Counted from the stretch's first letter, positions 42,655 through 51,547 are shown. The stretch is DNA of 64,000 bases from JAFMIT01 sp044341215 (GCA_044341215.1 JBIISC010000003.1:1-64000), one strand, 5' to 3'. The notes: generated by a model not told the origin, from the sequence alone. Numbers and translations are program-made.

Positions 42655-43254
42655 GACAGGTTGAGCATTTGAAATCAACCACTTCTGCCCCACTTTGAGC
42701 AAAGAAATTAGCCAAGTTTCTTCGCCCCGCGCAACAATTGTTTGTTCGGCAATTGTTTGTTCATTAGATCTAGAACGAATCGAGTAATTAGATCGATTAT
42801 CTGTTACTTGTAATTCCACTACCTCTTCATTATTGCTCCAGCGATGTGAAACTATCTCTACTGATGTGATTTCAAAATCTAGACCGAGAATTGATAAGTC
42901 TTTGGATATCAAATATCTAATTAATTTGGTGTCCGCCAGCTTCAATTGGCAGTTATTTGAATAGATTTCATTTAGAACTGATTCATCCTTGCGCATAATT
43001 GCTTGTGCTCTGAGATTGTCGAGATCTTCTAATACTTGATTCCAGTCATCTACCTCAGTGCTTGGAGATTGGACAAACGCATTCTTCTTTGCAGTATTTT
43101 GACGATTGACCTCAACGAGGTTGATTGAATAGTACGAAATTCCTATACCTAGTAGGGCGGCGAGAACACTGACCACAATCCTTCGTCGCCAGATTCGCTT
43201 GCGAATCAATCTGTAGTCCATCCGCTCATACTTACGTGCAATCCCCTGCTCCAT
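42640..43254 (-). CDS. Hypothetical single-pass membrane protein
   Basis: About 204 aa from ATG 43252-43254: a basic N-terminus (RLIRKRIWRRRI), one helix (VVSVLAALLGIGISYYSI) and an outward domain of about 150 residues. The C-terminal half (VLEDLDNLRAQAIMRKDESVLNEIYS ... GEETWLISLLKVGQKWLI) looks like an NTF2/SnoaL-like fold by pattern, with conserved-looking Trp residues; this is only a suggestion. The frame extends to 43404, but that would run deep into the divergent FAD gene. Start 43221 is an alternative. Function unknown. Confidence 0.65.
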   Translation of the reverse strand: MEQGIARKYERMDYRLIRKRIWRRRIVVSVLAALLGIGISYYSINLVEVNRQNTAKKNAFVQSPSTEVDDWNQVLEDLDNLRAQAIMRKDESVLNEIYSNNCQLKLADTKLIRYLISKDLSILGLDFEITSVEIVSHRWSNNEEVVELQVTDNRSNYSIRSRSNEQTIAEQTIVARGEETWLISLLKVGQKWLISNAQPVLDDR

Positions 43255-43277
43255 AAGAAACGTGAGCCGAGTGGGAC

Positions 43278-43283
43278 TAGATT
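43278..43283 (+). promoter_or_regulatory. -10 box of leaderless FAD-enzyme promoter
   Basis: TAGATT with 6 bases to GTG 43290, which supports this start over the GTG at 43284. Confidence 0.55.
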
Positions 43284-43289
43284 GTGAAG

Positions 43290-44534
43290 GTGAATCCTTC
43301 GAAAAATGTAGATGTTTTGATTGTTGGTGCTGGTTTAGCTGGTTTGTCCGCTGCTGTTGCCTTGCACAAAGCTGGGATTCATGTTTGCGTAATTGAAGGT
43401 TCAAAAGAAGTTGGTGGCCGGGTAAAAACTACAAAACGTGATGGTTACATCCTCGATCACGGTTTTCAGGTATTCAATCCAGCTTACTCAAATGCGAGTG
43501 AGATTCTCGATTATTCAAAACTTCACTTAAGAAAGTTTTCTCCTGGCGTCAATATAGTTTCTGAAAGTGGTTCGACGAAGCTTGGAAATCCAATTCTGGA
43601 TCCAACTTTCGCGATTTCGTTTCTTAAACATCCTGAAAAATTTGCTGACCTTGCAAAGTTTGGATTGTATTGTTCTTCACTACTAGATTTTATGAAAACA
43701 AAACCAAACCAAGAAGAGACTGACGCTCACACTGCATTACAGCGAGCTGGTATGAGCGAAAACTTCATTGCAAACACTCTTCAGCCATTTCTAAGCGGTG
43801 TTTTTCTAGAAGCAGATATGAAGACATCTAGCAAATTCTTGGAATTTGTTTTGCAATATTTCCTAAAAGGAACTCCTGCAGTTCCAGCCTTTGGCATGGG
43901 AAGTATCGCTGAACAATTGGCTAGTCAGCTTCCAAGCGATTCGATCCAGCTCTCTAATCCAGCACATGGAATTGAAGGCACGACCGTCAGAACCGACAGT
44001 GGATCCATTAGTGCAAATCATGTAATTGTTGCAACCGATCAAGAAACAACTGCCGCATGGCTTGGCACGAAATCCCGAGGATGGCAAAGTGTCATCACTT
44101 GGTACCACAGCACCGATATCGCGCGCGAGCACTTAGCGGGTGGAAAAGCCTTACTCCACGTGGATAGCGCCAAGCGCGGCCCAGTTTTGAATACAGTTCC
44201 CCTTTCCCACGCAGCCAGTTCATATGCTCCAACGGGTAAACATCTGATTTCCACTTCAACTCTAGGCCTCGACAATTCCCTGGCACGGGAAAACCAAGTC
44301 CGCGAGCACCTCGCGCTTATTTATGGCGTTGACACCCAAGATTTTCAGACTATTGACGTGTTTACGATCGAGAAAGCACTACCAGTATCAACTGTGCCAC
44401 TAGTTCAGCTCACTGACATTGAGGTGCGTCCAAACGTCTTCGTTGCTGGTGATTCCTTCACAAATCCTTCAATAGACGGCGCTATTGAAAGCGGACGACT
44501 AGCAGCAAATGCAATAATTGCGAAAAGACTTTAG
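43290..44534 (+). CDS. FAD-dependent amine oxidase/phytoene desaturase-like enzyme
   Basis: A 414 aa flavoprotein: VDVLIVGAGLAGLSAAVALHKAG and VIEGSKEVGGRVKT are the dinucleotide-binding and GG motifs, DHGFQVFNP follows, and the C-terminal FVAGDSFTNPSIDGAIESG is the FAD-closing motif. It belongs to the flavin amine oxidase superfamily (protoporphyrinogen oxidase, phytoene desaturase and relatives). There are no carotenoid or heme genes beside it, so the substrate is unknown. Leaderless promoter. The S51 peptidase gene follows 7 bases after the stop and is likely in the same unit. Confidence 0.85.
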   Translation: MNPSKNVDVLIVGAGLAGLSAAVALHKAGIHVCVIEGSKEVGGRVKTTKRDGYILDHGFQVFNPAYSNASEILDYSKLHLRKFSPGVNIVSESGSTKLGNPILDPTFAISFLKHPEKFADLAKFGLYCSSLLDFMKTKPNQEETDAHTALQRAGMSENFIANTLQPFLSGVFLEADMKTSSKFLEFVLQYFLKGTPAVPAFGMGSIAEQLASQLPSDSIQLSNPAHGIEGTTVRTDSGSISANHVIVATDQETTAAWLGTKSRGWQSVITWYHSTDIAREHLAGGKALLHVDSAKRGPVLNTVPLSHAASSYAPTGKHLISTSTLGLDNSLARENQVREHLALIYGVDTQDFQTIDVFTIEKALPVSTVPLVQLTDIEVRPNVFVAGDSFTNPSIDGAIESGRLAANAIIAKRL

Positions 44535-44541
44535 GAGAAAC

Positions 44542-45276
44542 ATGGTAGATAAATATGTATTGGCGACTTCTGCTGGATTTGTGCCAACAGACCGTTGGGG
44601 AGTTTTAAAACCAGGTAAGAACTTTCTACGAGCTATTGAACTTTCCGGCAAGGAACGACCAAACGTCCTCTTCGTGATGACCGCAAGTGGAGACAGCCCC
44701 ACATATCTAAATTCTTCCTACCAAGCTGTAAGCGGTCTTGGTGTGAATGCAAATCATCTAGCGCTATTCACTCAACCAACGCAACCTGTCGAAGAAAGTG
44801 TTGGCAATGCTGATGTGATTTGGGTTGGTGGCGGCTCTGTTGCAAATCTATTGACAGTCTGGCAATTGCATGGTGTTGATTCTGAAATGAAAAAGGCATA
44901 CGAACGCGGTGCAATTCTCGGTGGAGTGTCTGCCGGTTCGATTTGCTGGCATGTTGGCGGTCCGACTGACTCATTTGGCCCAGAACTAAAGATCATTAAC
45001 AATGGTTTAGGAATTATTCAATACGGCGCTGGAGTGCACTTCGACTCCGAAGCCCAGCGACGACCACTACTTCAAAAGACTGTTGGTGATGGAATCTTGC
45101 CAACCTCATTCGCAACAGATGATCGAATTGGCTTGCTCTATAAAAATGGTGAACCTTTCGAGGTAATTAGTGACTTGGAAACTGAAGTTACTGAAACCAG
45201 CCCCGCTGCTTACCGAATTGAAAAAGTTGGCGACAAAGTAAAAGAGACCCGACTTTCGCCGGGTCTCTTTTACTAG
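44542..45276 (+). CDS. Peptidase E / cyanophycinase-like S51 family protein
   Basis: A 244 aa class I glutamine amidotransferase-fold serine peptidase: VIWVGGGSVANLL, then the nucleophile elbow GVSAGSICWH, and a His-bearing segment GAGVHFDSEAQRRPLLQ. PepE cleaves Asp-X dipeptides. ATG 44542 has AGGAG 4-9 bases upstream; a longer frame from 44518 overlaps the previous gene. The last 12 codons form a perfect terminator hairpin, so the protein tail KETRLSPGLFY is shaped by RNA structure. Confidence 0.85.
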   Translation: MVDKYVLATSAGFVPTDRWGVLKPGKNFLRAIELSGKERPNVLFVMTASGDSPTYLNSSYQAVSGLGVNANHLALFTQPTQPVEESVGNADVIWVGGGSVANLLTVWQLHGVDSEMKKAYERGAILGGVSAGSICWHVGGPTDSFGPELKIINNGLGIIQYGAGVHFDSEAQRRPLLQKTVGDGILPTSFATDDRIGLLYKNGEPFEVISDLETEVTETSPAAYRIEKVGDKVKETRLSPGLFY

Positions 45277-45280
45277 TTTC
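45238..45280 (+). terminator. Terminator hairpin embedded in the end of the S51 peptidase gene
   Basis: GTAAAAGAGACCCG (45238-45251) pairs perfectly with 45260-45273 around an 8-base loop. It lies inside the coding region (stop at 45274-45276), and the 3' arm contains CTCTTTT. Confidence 0.8.
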
Positions 45281-45294
45281 TATTCGATTAGTTG

Positions 45295-45331
45295 TTAGTC
45301 GATTTGTACTTAGTCGATTTGTACTTAGTCG
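45295..45331. repeat. 15-base tandem repeat spanning the MMPL stop codon
   Basis: TTAGTCGATTTGTAC occurs twice perfectly (45295-45309, 45310-45324), followed by TTAGTCG. The third TTA (45325-45327) is the minus-strand stop of the MMPL gene, so the repeat duplicates its last codon plus stop. Confidence 0.8.
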
Positions 45332-47511
45332 TTGGCTTTAGCTAGCTTGCTTGGCCACCAAATCTTCTTGCCAATGTCATACGACAATGCGGGAACCAAG
45401 ATTGATCGCACCAGCATGGTATCTAGCAAAACGCCGAACGCAACTGCGAATCCAAGTTCTGCCAAGAACACAAGTGGCAAAATTCCCAGCACTGCAAATG
45501 TTGCAGCCAGAATAACTCCAGCACTTGTAATCACGCCACCAGTTACTGCTAGCGCTTTCAAAATACCTTCGTGAGTTCCAAGCTTGAGACTCTCTTCTCG
45601 AACGCGAGTCATCAAGAAGATGTTGTAGTCAATACCTAGCGCCACTAAGAACACGAATGTGAATAGTGGATAGGAAGCATCTGCACCCGGGAACTTAAAG
45701 ATGTTATTAAATACAAATGCACTTGCACCCATTGTCGCACCAAACGAAAGTACCACTGTTGCAATCAACAAAATCGGAGCCAAGATTGAGCGCAATAACA
45801 ACATCAGAATTAATGTAATTACTAGCAAGATGATTGGAATAATTACTATTCGATCTCGACGAGATGACTCTTGAACATCGAAATTCGCAGCAGCTGTTCC
45901 GCCAACTAGAGCATCTGCTCCTTCAACATCATGCACGATAGTGCGCAAATCTCTAACGTATTCTTGTTGCAAAGCACTGTCCTCAGTTACTTTAAAGGTA
46001 ACGTCAAAAGCGGCGATTCCATCGACCACTAGTGGCGCTGGGCCAGTCTCAGTGAATGTGGATCGTTGAATTGCTGAAGATGTTCCGACTGCGCTATTAA
46101 TAGCTTGAAGGACTTCTGCTGACTTATCTGCATTGGTAATCACAGTCGCATCAACTGATGGTGGTACAAGTCCATGTTCCTCTAGAACCTGAATACCAAC
46201 GAGTGGCTTTGCATCACGATTTGTGAAAACGTCAACGTCCGAAACGCCATCTGCTTGCAATGAGGTCATTCCGTAGGCCATCACTAACAAAACTGCTGTG
46301 GAAACTATCCAAGCCTTTCGTGCGTTACGTCCAACAAATTTTGCCACTTTGCCCCATACGCCTTTTGTTTCTACAAGTTCAGAGCCAAATTTCGGCACGA
46401 ACGGCCAGAACACTCGACGTCCGAAAAGTACAAGGAATGCGGGCAAGAAAGTTAGAGTTACAACCAATGCGGCGATGATGCCGACTGCGCCGACGGGACC
46501 TAGACCTGCATTGCTCTTGAGTTCTGAAAGTTGAAGACAAAGCAAACCGATTGCAACTGTTCCAGCACTTGCAGCAATTGGTTCCCAAGTTCCAAGCCAA
46601 GCAGCTTTCATTGCATGGTACTTGTCTTCGTCGTGGCGTAGCTCTTCGCGGTAACGGCTAATCAATAGCAATGCATAATCAGTTGAAGCACCTAGAACCA
46701 AAACCGACAAGATACCTTGGCTTTGACCGTTCAATTTAATGATGTCGTTGTAAGCAAGGTAATAAACCATTCCTGATGCCAACGTTAAAGAAAAGAGCGC
46801 AGACAACAAAGGGATAAACCACAAAATAGGGCTGCGGTAAACAACAACCAAAATGAGTGCCACCACGATCAACGTAGTAAGAAGAAGTTGGGTATCAATA
46901 CCGGCGAAAGCTTTTGCAAATTCTGCGAAAATACCTACTGCTCCGGTTACGTATCCATCAGCATTTAGCGCACTGTCATCCACCAGCGCTTGTACATCAT
47001 CTACTAGGTCACCAATAACTTCAAACGCACCTTGACCATCGATAAGTTTGGCAGCATCAAAATTGACATTAAGTACAAACGCTTTACCGTCTGGACTCAC
47101 TGCTTGAACAAATTGCTCAGGTGTGGCTGGGAAAACACTTGGGACTTGCACACCGTTGAAATCAACCGTCGCGACAAATTTTGAAACAAGTTCGAGTTCA
47201 CTTATGCTGGTAATTAGCTCAGCAATGACAGGTTGATCTGCAACTGAAAAAGTTCCATCCTTACGCTCAAAGACAATCGTCATCGGCACGACGTTCGCAG
47301 CACCTGATTGAGCAGAGAATTTTTCTAGTTTTGCTGAGACAACAGTTGTTTCACTGTTTGCTGGCAGGAACTCTGAGTTCGAGTTTGACTGAACATCAGA
47401 AAGTTTTCCACTCAGAGGCCCAAGTGCGCCACTAACCGCGAACCATGCGATTACGATGACGATGGAGAGAGCTAGAAATTTCGGACGACGTGGTTGGGAC
47501 ATTGAATCCAC
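45325..47511 (-). CDS. MMPL-family RND transporter
   Basis: A 728 aa membrane exporter with the MmpL duplication: helix 1 (FLALSIVIVIAWFAVSGAL), a large outer domain, helices 2-6 (LILVVVYRSPILWFIPLLSALFSLTLA, QGILSVLVLGASTDYALLLISRYREEL), then a second outer domain and helices 8-12 (VFLVALGIDYNIFLMTRVREE). The STDYALLL and GIDYNIFL segments carry the proton-relay Asp-Tyr pairs. MmpL proteins export lipids or siderophores, or drive antibiotic efflux; the substrate is unknown. GTG 47511 or ATG 47502 may be the start. It is divergent from lipB. Confidence 0.88.
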   Translation of the reverse strand: MDSMSQPRRPKFLALSIVIVIAWFAVSGALGPLSGKLSDVQSNSNSEFLPANSETTVVSAKLEKFSAQSGAANVVPMTIVFERKDGTFSVADQPVIAELITSISELELVSKFVATVDFNGVQVPSVFPATPEQFVQAVSPDGKAFVLNVNFDAAKLIDGQGAFEVIGDLVDDVQALVDDSALNADGYVTGAVGIFAEFAKAFAGIDTQLLLTTLIVVALILVVVYRSPILWFIPLLSALFSLTLASGMVYYLAYNDIIKLNGQSQGILSVLVLGASTDYALLLISRYREELRHDEDKYHAMKAAWLGTWEPIAASAGTVAIGLLCLQLSELKSNAGLGPVGAVGIIAALVVTLTFLPAFLVLFGRRVFWPFVPKFGSELVETKGVWGKVAKFVGRNARKAWIVSTAVLLVMAYGMTSLQADGVSDVDVFTNRDAKPLVGIQVLEEHGLVPPSVDATVITNADKSAEVLQAINSAVGTSSAIQRSTFTETGPAPLVVDGIAAFDVTFKVTEDSALQQEYVRDLRTIVHDVEGADALVGGTAAANFDVQESSRRDRIVIIPIILLVITLILMLLLRSILAPILLIATVVLSFGATMGASAFVFNNIFKFPGADASYPLFTFVFLVALGIDYNIFLMTRVREESLKLGTHEGILKALAVTGGVITSAGVILAATFAVLGILPLVFLAELGFAVAFGVLLDTMLVRSILVPALSYDIGKKIWWPSKLAKAND

Positions 47512-47525
47512 AGCCTTTCAAGATG

Positions 47526-47560
47526 AGAAATCAGGATTAGAAATCAAGACAAGAAATACA
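47526..47560. repeat. 13-base direct repeats in the MMPL 5' region
   Basis: AGAAATCAGGATT, AGAAATCAAGACA and AGAAATACA start at 47526, 47539 and 47552, a regular 13-base period. They lie between the MMPL start and a likely -10 (TATGCT, minus strand, 47567-47572), i.e. in the presumed leader. Confidence 0.55.
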
Positions 47561-47582
47561 GGGCAGAGCATAAAACACACTT

Positions 47583-47592
47583 CACAATTGTG
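47583..47592. promoter_or_regulatory. Palindrome CACAATTGTG between MMPL and lipB
   Basis: Perfect 10-base palindrome in the divergent region, near the -35 zone of the MMPL promoter and upstream of lipB; a possible repressor operator. Confidence 0.35.
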
Positions 47593-47619
47593 CTGAATAC
47601 CTTTCCTTGGCCTGGCGAG

Positions 47620-47625
47620 TACGCT
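47620..47625 (+). promoter_or_regulatory. -10 box of leaderless lipB promoter
   Basis: TACGCT with 7 bases to ATG 47633. Confidence 0.5.
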
Positions 47626-47632
47626 TAATCCA

Positions 47633-48289
47633 ATGAAATCCACCGCGACTATTGAGGTTATTGACCGACTTGGCGCGCTTATTGACTACAAAACAGCTTG
47701 GGATTTTCAACGTGAGATTCACGCAGAAGTAGCCGATGGCACTCGCCCAAGTACTTTGATTTTGCTAGAGCATCCCGATGTTTTTACTGCTGGCAAGCGC
47801 ACCCAACCGTCTGACTTGCCTTGGGATGGATCTGAAGTTATTGAAGTGGATCGCGGTGGCCGGATTACGTGGCATGGCCCAGGCCAACTAGTTGGTTATC
47901 CAATTGTGAAATTGCCAAGCCCGGTCGATGTCATGGATTACGTGCACAAACTTGAACAAGCAATCATGGATGTCTGTGCAAGTTATGGCATTGCAACTAA
48001 AAGAGTGGACGATCGAACTGGGGTTTGGGTTCCAGCAGATTCCAAAGGGCCTGAGCGAAAAATCGCAGCAATTGGTGTGCGGGTTTCAAAAGGTGTGACC
48101 ATGCATGGCTTTTCTCTCAACTGTAATTGTGACCTGTCTGCTTACTCGAGGATTGTTCCGTGTGGGATTAGCGACGCTGGAGTGACAAGCATCTCGCAGG
48201 AAATTGGGCGCGAAATCTCCATCACAGATGTGAAGGCGCTCGTGGTAAACGAATTAATGAAAAATCTCGTAGGGTGGGTTTGTGACTGA
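47633..48289 (+). CDS. lipB: Octanoyl-[acyl carrier protein] transferase
   Basis: Moves octanoyl from ACP to the lipoyl Lys of E2 and GcvH. The family signature RGGRITWHGPGQLVGYPI is present, and the C-terminal region has KIAAIGVRVSKGVTMHGFSLN with the catalytic Lys and CDLSAYSRIVPCGI with the catalytic Cys. Length is 218 aa. Probably leaderless. It overlaps lipA by 8 bases. Confidence 0.95.
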   Translation: MKSTATIEVIDRLGALIDYKTAWDFQREIHAEVADGTRPSTLILLEHPDVFTAGKRTQPSDLPWDGSEVIEVDRGGRITWHGPGQLVGYPIVKLPSPVDVMDYVHKLEQAIMDVCASYGIATKRVDDRTGVWVPADSKGPERKIAAIGVRVSKGVTMHGFSLNCNCDLSAYSRIVPCGISDAGVTSISQEIGREISITDVKALVVNELMKNLVGWVCD

Positions 48290-49223
48290 ACGCAAAATGA
48301 TTCGGATTGAAGCGCGCAACGCTGCGGTTCCAATCGAAAAGAAACCAGAGTGGATTAAGACTCGAGTTCGTACTGGACCTGAATACTTGAAGATCCGCGA
48401 ACGCGTTAGCGCTCAGGGCCTACATACCGTTTGCCAAGAAGCAGGTTGTCCAAATATTTACGAATGCTGGGAAGATCGCGAAGCAACTTTCTTAATTGGT
48501 GGTGCGCAATGCACCCGACGTTGTGATTTTTGCCAGATCGATACTGGTAAACCAGAACCTTTAGATCGTGATGAACCCCGTCGCGTTGCGCAATCGGTTG
48601 TTGAAATGGGATTGAAGTATGCAACCGTCACTGGAGTTGCCCGCGATGATCTTGAAGATGAAGGGTCTTGGCTATATGCCGAAACTGTTCGTGCAATTCA
48701 TCAAGCACTACCTGAATGTGGTGTTGAAGTTTTGATTCCTGATTTCAGCGCAAATCCAAATTTATTGGCAGAGGTATTTTCATCGAAACCAGAAGTGCTT
48801 GCACATAATCTTGAAACAGTCCCAAGAATTTTTAAAAGCATTCGTCCTGCGTTTAGATACGAACGTTCGCTCGATGTAATCACCCAAGCTCAAAATGCTG
48901 GACTAGTAACTAAATCAAATTTGATTCTCGGCATGGGTGAAGAGATTGAAGAAGTGCATCAGGCTTTGGTCGATTTGCGTGAAGCTGGTTGCGACCTAAT
49001 CACCATCACCCAATATCTGCGCCCATCAGAACGCCATCACCCGGTAAGCCGATGGGTCAAGCCTGAAGAGTTTGTGGCCCTTGCGGATTTCGCAAAAGAG
49101 GTTGGATTCCTAGGGGTCATGTCTGGGCCACTGGTGCGCTCTTCCTACCGAGCTGGCAAGTTGCACAAGCAGGCTACTGAGGCAAAAGCCAATGGTGGCC
49201 AAGCCGCTATTACGGTTGTTTAG
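48282..49223 (+). CDS. lipA: Lipoyl synthase
   Basis: Radical-SAM enzyme inserting two sulfurs into the octanoyl chain. The auxiliary cluster cysteines lie in CQEAGCPNIYECW, the radical-SAM cluster in CTRRCDFCQID, and the C-terminal RSSYRAG motif closes the enzyme. The start GTG overlaps the lipB stop. 313 aa is typical. The product modifies the two lipoyl domains of the E2 encoded 7 kb upstream. Confidence 0.96.
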   Translation: MTERKMIRIEARNAAVPIEKKPEWIKTRVRTGPEYLKIRERVSAQGLHTVCQEAGCPNIYECWEDREATFLIGGAQCTRRCDFCQIDTGKPEPLDRDEPRRVAQSVVEMGLKYATVTGVARDDLEDEGSWLYAETVRAIHQALPECGVEVLIPDFSANPNLLAEVFSSKPEVLAHNLETVPRIFKSIRPAFRYERSLDVITQAQNAGLVTKSNLILGMGEEIEEVHQALVDLREAGCDLITITQYLRPSERHHPVSRWVKPEEFVALADFAKEVGFLGVMSGPLVRSSYRAGKLHKQATEAKANGGQAAITVV

Positions 49224-49232
49224 CTCCTGCGC

Positions 49233-49238
49233 TACCCT
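49233..49238 (+). promoter_or_regulatory. -10 box of leaderless DUF4191 gene promoter
   Basis: TACCCT, 6 bases, then GTG 49245. Confidence 0.55.
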
Positions 49239-49244
49239 GCCGCC

Positions 49245-49907
49245 GTGGCGATAAAAACACCTAAATGGATCTCGCAAGTAATTGAGTCCTACAAATTCAC
49301 CAAACCACTCGATCCGAGCATCAGTTGGGCCCTTCCGCTTACCTTCGTTGGCTCCTTTGCAGCCATCTTTGGTTTGGGAACTGCCCTAGGTGACGGAGCA
49401 TTCGGTTTGGTTATGAAAATTACAGCATTTGCTTGGGCGATCTTGTTAACACTCTTGGTCTTCGGTAAAAAGGCTGAAAAGGCTGCCTATGCAAGTGTTG
49501 AAGGCGTTCCGGGAGCAGCTGCACAAGTTTTAACCACGCTCAAGGGCGGTTGGTTCACTACCCCAGCAGTTGAAATCAACAAGAACCAAGAGATTGTTCA
49601 CCGACTTGTTGGCCGTCCTGGCGTTATCTTGATTATTGAAGCTCGAATTGGCTCACCAATTGCATCAGTAGCCCGGCAAAAGGCTGCCCGTTGGGTTGGA
49701 GACACTCCAATTACCGAAATGTTTGTTGGTCGTGGCGAAGGCCAGGTGCCTATGGCGAAACTGACCAGAGCTGTGCGTAAATTGCCAAAAGTTCTGCGCC
49801 CCGCCGAAGTGACCGAACTTCGTCGCAAGCTAGATGCCGCCGCTGGTGGCTCACTTCCAATTCCTAAAGGCCCAATGCCAAAAGGTATGCGGATTCCCCG
49901 CCGCTAA
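49245..49907 (+). CDS. DUF4191 family membrane protein
   Basis: A 220 aa protein with two membrane helices near residues 27-65 (WALPLTFVGSFAAIFGLGTAL, AFAWAILLTLLVFG), then KKAEKAAYASVEGVPGAAAQVL and a cytoplasmic basic domain with GRPGVILI and KVLRPAEVTELRRKL. This is the conserved actinobacterial DUF4191 protein found between lipA and glnA. Function unknown. The C-terminus is Pro/Lys/Arg-rich. Confidence 0.88.
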   Translation: MAIKTPKWISQVIESYKFTKPLDPSISWALPLTFVGSFAAIFGLGTALGDGAFGLVMKITAFAWAILLTLLVFGKKAEKAAYASVEGVPGAAAQVLTTLKGGWFTTPAVEINKNQEIVHRLVGRPGVILIIEARIGSPIASVARQKAARWVGDTPITEMFVGRGEGQVPMAKLTRAVRKLPKVLRPAEVTELRRKLDAAAGGSLPIPKGPMPKGMRIPRR

Positions 49908-49911
49908 AAAC

Positions 49912-49949
49912 GTAACAACCGCGAAACAAACGGGACACCAAACGGCAAC
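49912..49949 (+). promoter_or_regulatory. Four-box GlnR-type operator upstream of glnA
   Basis: GTAAC-n6-GAAAC-n6-GACAC-n6-GCAAC: four GNNAC pentamers at 49912, 49923, 49934 and 49945, exactly 11 bases apart. This matches the GlnR consensus of actinobacteria (gTnAC-n6-GaAAC, repeated). It lies 104-141 bases before the glnA ATG and begins 5 bases after the DUF4191 stop. Confidence 0.7.
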
Positions 49950-50052
49950 GACGCCAAAGTATGTTTCACCTATCCGAGTAATTCGGAAAAAAGTCACTGG
50001 CGACCTTGGGCTTAGGCCTTAAGTTCACCCCTGCGAGGAAGATGGAGCCTCT

Positions 50053-51501
50053 ATGTCAAGAGCAGCAATGTTCAAGAACGCAGCAGAAATCCTGAAGTTC
50101 ATCAAGGACGAAAAAATCGTATTTATCGATGTTCGTTTTTGCGATCTTCCAGGTGTAATGCAGCATTTCAATGTGCCTGCCGCATCGTTCAACGAAAAAT
50201 CATTTGAAGATGGATTCATGTTTGACGGTTCGTCAATTCGTGGATTCCAAACAATCAACGAATCAGATATGAAGCTCATCCCTGATGTTACTTCCGCATT
50301 CGTCGATCCATTCCGCAAAGAAAAAACACTTGTTGTTAATTTCTCTGTCGTTGACCCTTACACAAATGCGCCATACAGCCGCGACCCTCGTGGTGTTGCA
50401 GCGAAAGCTGAGGCGTACTTGCGTTCAACCGGAATTGCCGACACAGTTTTCTTCGGACCTGAAGCAGAGTTTTACATGTTTGATTCTGCACGTTTCAAGA
50501 CCGGACCAAATCACAGCGTTTACGAAGTAGATTCAATCGAAGGCGCATGGAATACTGGAAATGAATTTGAAGATGACGGTACCCGCAACCGCGGTTACAA
50601 GACTCGTCTAAAGGGCGGATACTTCCCAGTTTCTCCAGTTGATCAATATGCAGACCTTCGCGACCAAATGGTTGTTAAGTTGAGTGAAGTTGGTTTAGAA
50701 ATAGAACGCTCACACCACGAAGTTGGTACAGCGGGACAGATGGAAATCAACTACACATTTAACAGTTTGATGAATGCAGCTGACGAAGTGATGTTGTTCA
50801 AATACGTTATTAAGAACACTGCATGGGAAGCCGGTAAGACTGTAACCTTTATGCCAAAACCACTTTTCCAGGACAACGGTTCAGGCATGCATTGCCACCA
50901 GTCACTTTGGAAAGATGGTAAGCCTTTGTTCTTCGACGAAGCTGGCTACGGCGGACTTTCCGATTTAGCACGTTGGTACATTGGTGGTCTTCTCCATCAC
51001 GCGCCGTCACTTCTGGCGTTCACCAATCCAACAGTTAACTCATTCCACCGTTTGGTTCCAGGTTACGAAGCTCCAGTGAACTTGGTTTACTCGGCTCGAA
51101 ATCGTTCTGCTTGCATCCGCATTCCAGTGACCGGAAGCAATCCAAAAGCCAAGCGCATCGAATTCCGCGTGCCAGATCCATCAGCTAATCCATACCTTGC
51201 GTTCGCTGCAATGTTGATGGCCGGTCTTGATGGTATTAAGAACAAGATCGAACCACCACTTCCAGTGGATAAAGACCTTTACGAATTGCCACCAGAAGAA
51301 GCTGCAGCAATTCCACAGGTTCCAGGTTCTTTAACTGAAGTTCTTGATGCCCTTGAAGCAGACCACGACTACTTGCTAGCAGGTGGCGTATTTACCCCAG
51401 ATCTAATCGAGACCTGGGTGGAATACAAGCGCAAGAGCGAAGTTGATTACGTTCGTTTGCGTCCACATCCAGCAGAGTTCGAGCTCTACTACGACATCTA
51501 A
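50053..51501 (+). CDS. glnA: Glutamine synthetase type I
   Basis: Makes glutamine from glutamate, ammonia and ATP. GS landmarks: FDGSSIRGFQ near residues 57-66, FFGPEAEFYMFD, GQMEINYTF, the ATP site region KPLFQDNGSGMHCHQS, NRSACIRIP, and DKDLYELPPEE with the adenylylation Tyr. Length is 482 aa. GGAG sits 5 bases before the ATG. It is controlled by a GlnR-type operator at transcription level and by GlnE (encoded at 58.4-61.4 kb) at protein level. A strong terminator follows. Confidence 0.97.
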   Translation: MSRAAMFKNAAEILKFIKDEKIVFIDVRFCDLPGVMQHFNVPAASFNEKSFEDGFMFDGSSIRGFQTINESDMKLIPDVTSAFVDPFRKEKTLVVNFSVVDPYTNAPYSRDPRGVAAKAEAYLRSTGIADTVFFGPEAEFYMFDSARFKTGPNHSVYEVDSIEGAWNTGNEFEDDGTRNRGYKTRLKGGYFPVSPVDQYADLRDQMVVKLSEVGLEIERSHHEVGTAGQMEINYTFNSLMNAADEVMLFKYVIKNTAWEAGKTVTFMPKPLFQDNGSGMHCHQSLWKDGKPLFFDEAGYGGLSDLARWYIGGLLHHAPSLLAFTNPTVNSFHRLVPGYEAPVNLVYSARNRSACIRIPVTGSNPKAKRIEFRVPDPSANPYLAFAAMLMAGLDGIKNKIEPPLPVDKDLYELPPEEAAAIPQVPGSLTEVLDALEADHDYLLAGGVFTPDLIETWVEYKRKSEVDYVRLRPHPAEFELYYDI

Positions 51502-51515
51502 GCCTCTAGGCTCAC

Positions 51516-51547
51516 AAAAACCCCGTCAGATACTTGGCGGGGTTTTT
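51516..51547 (+). terminator. Rho-independent terminator of glnA
   Basis: AAAAACCCCG (51516-51525) pairs perfectly with CGGGGTTTTT (51538-51547), loop 12 bases; 15 bases after the stop. The A/T-symmetric stem may act in both directions. Confidence 0.9.
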
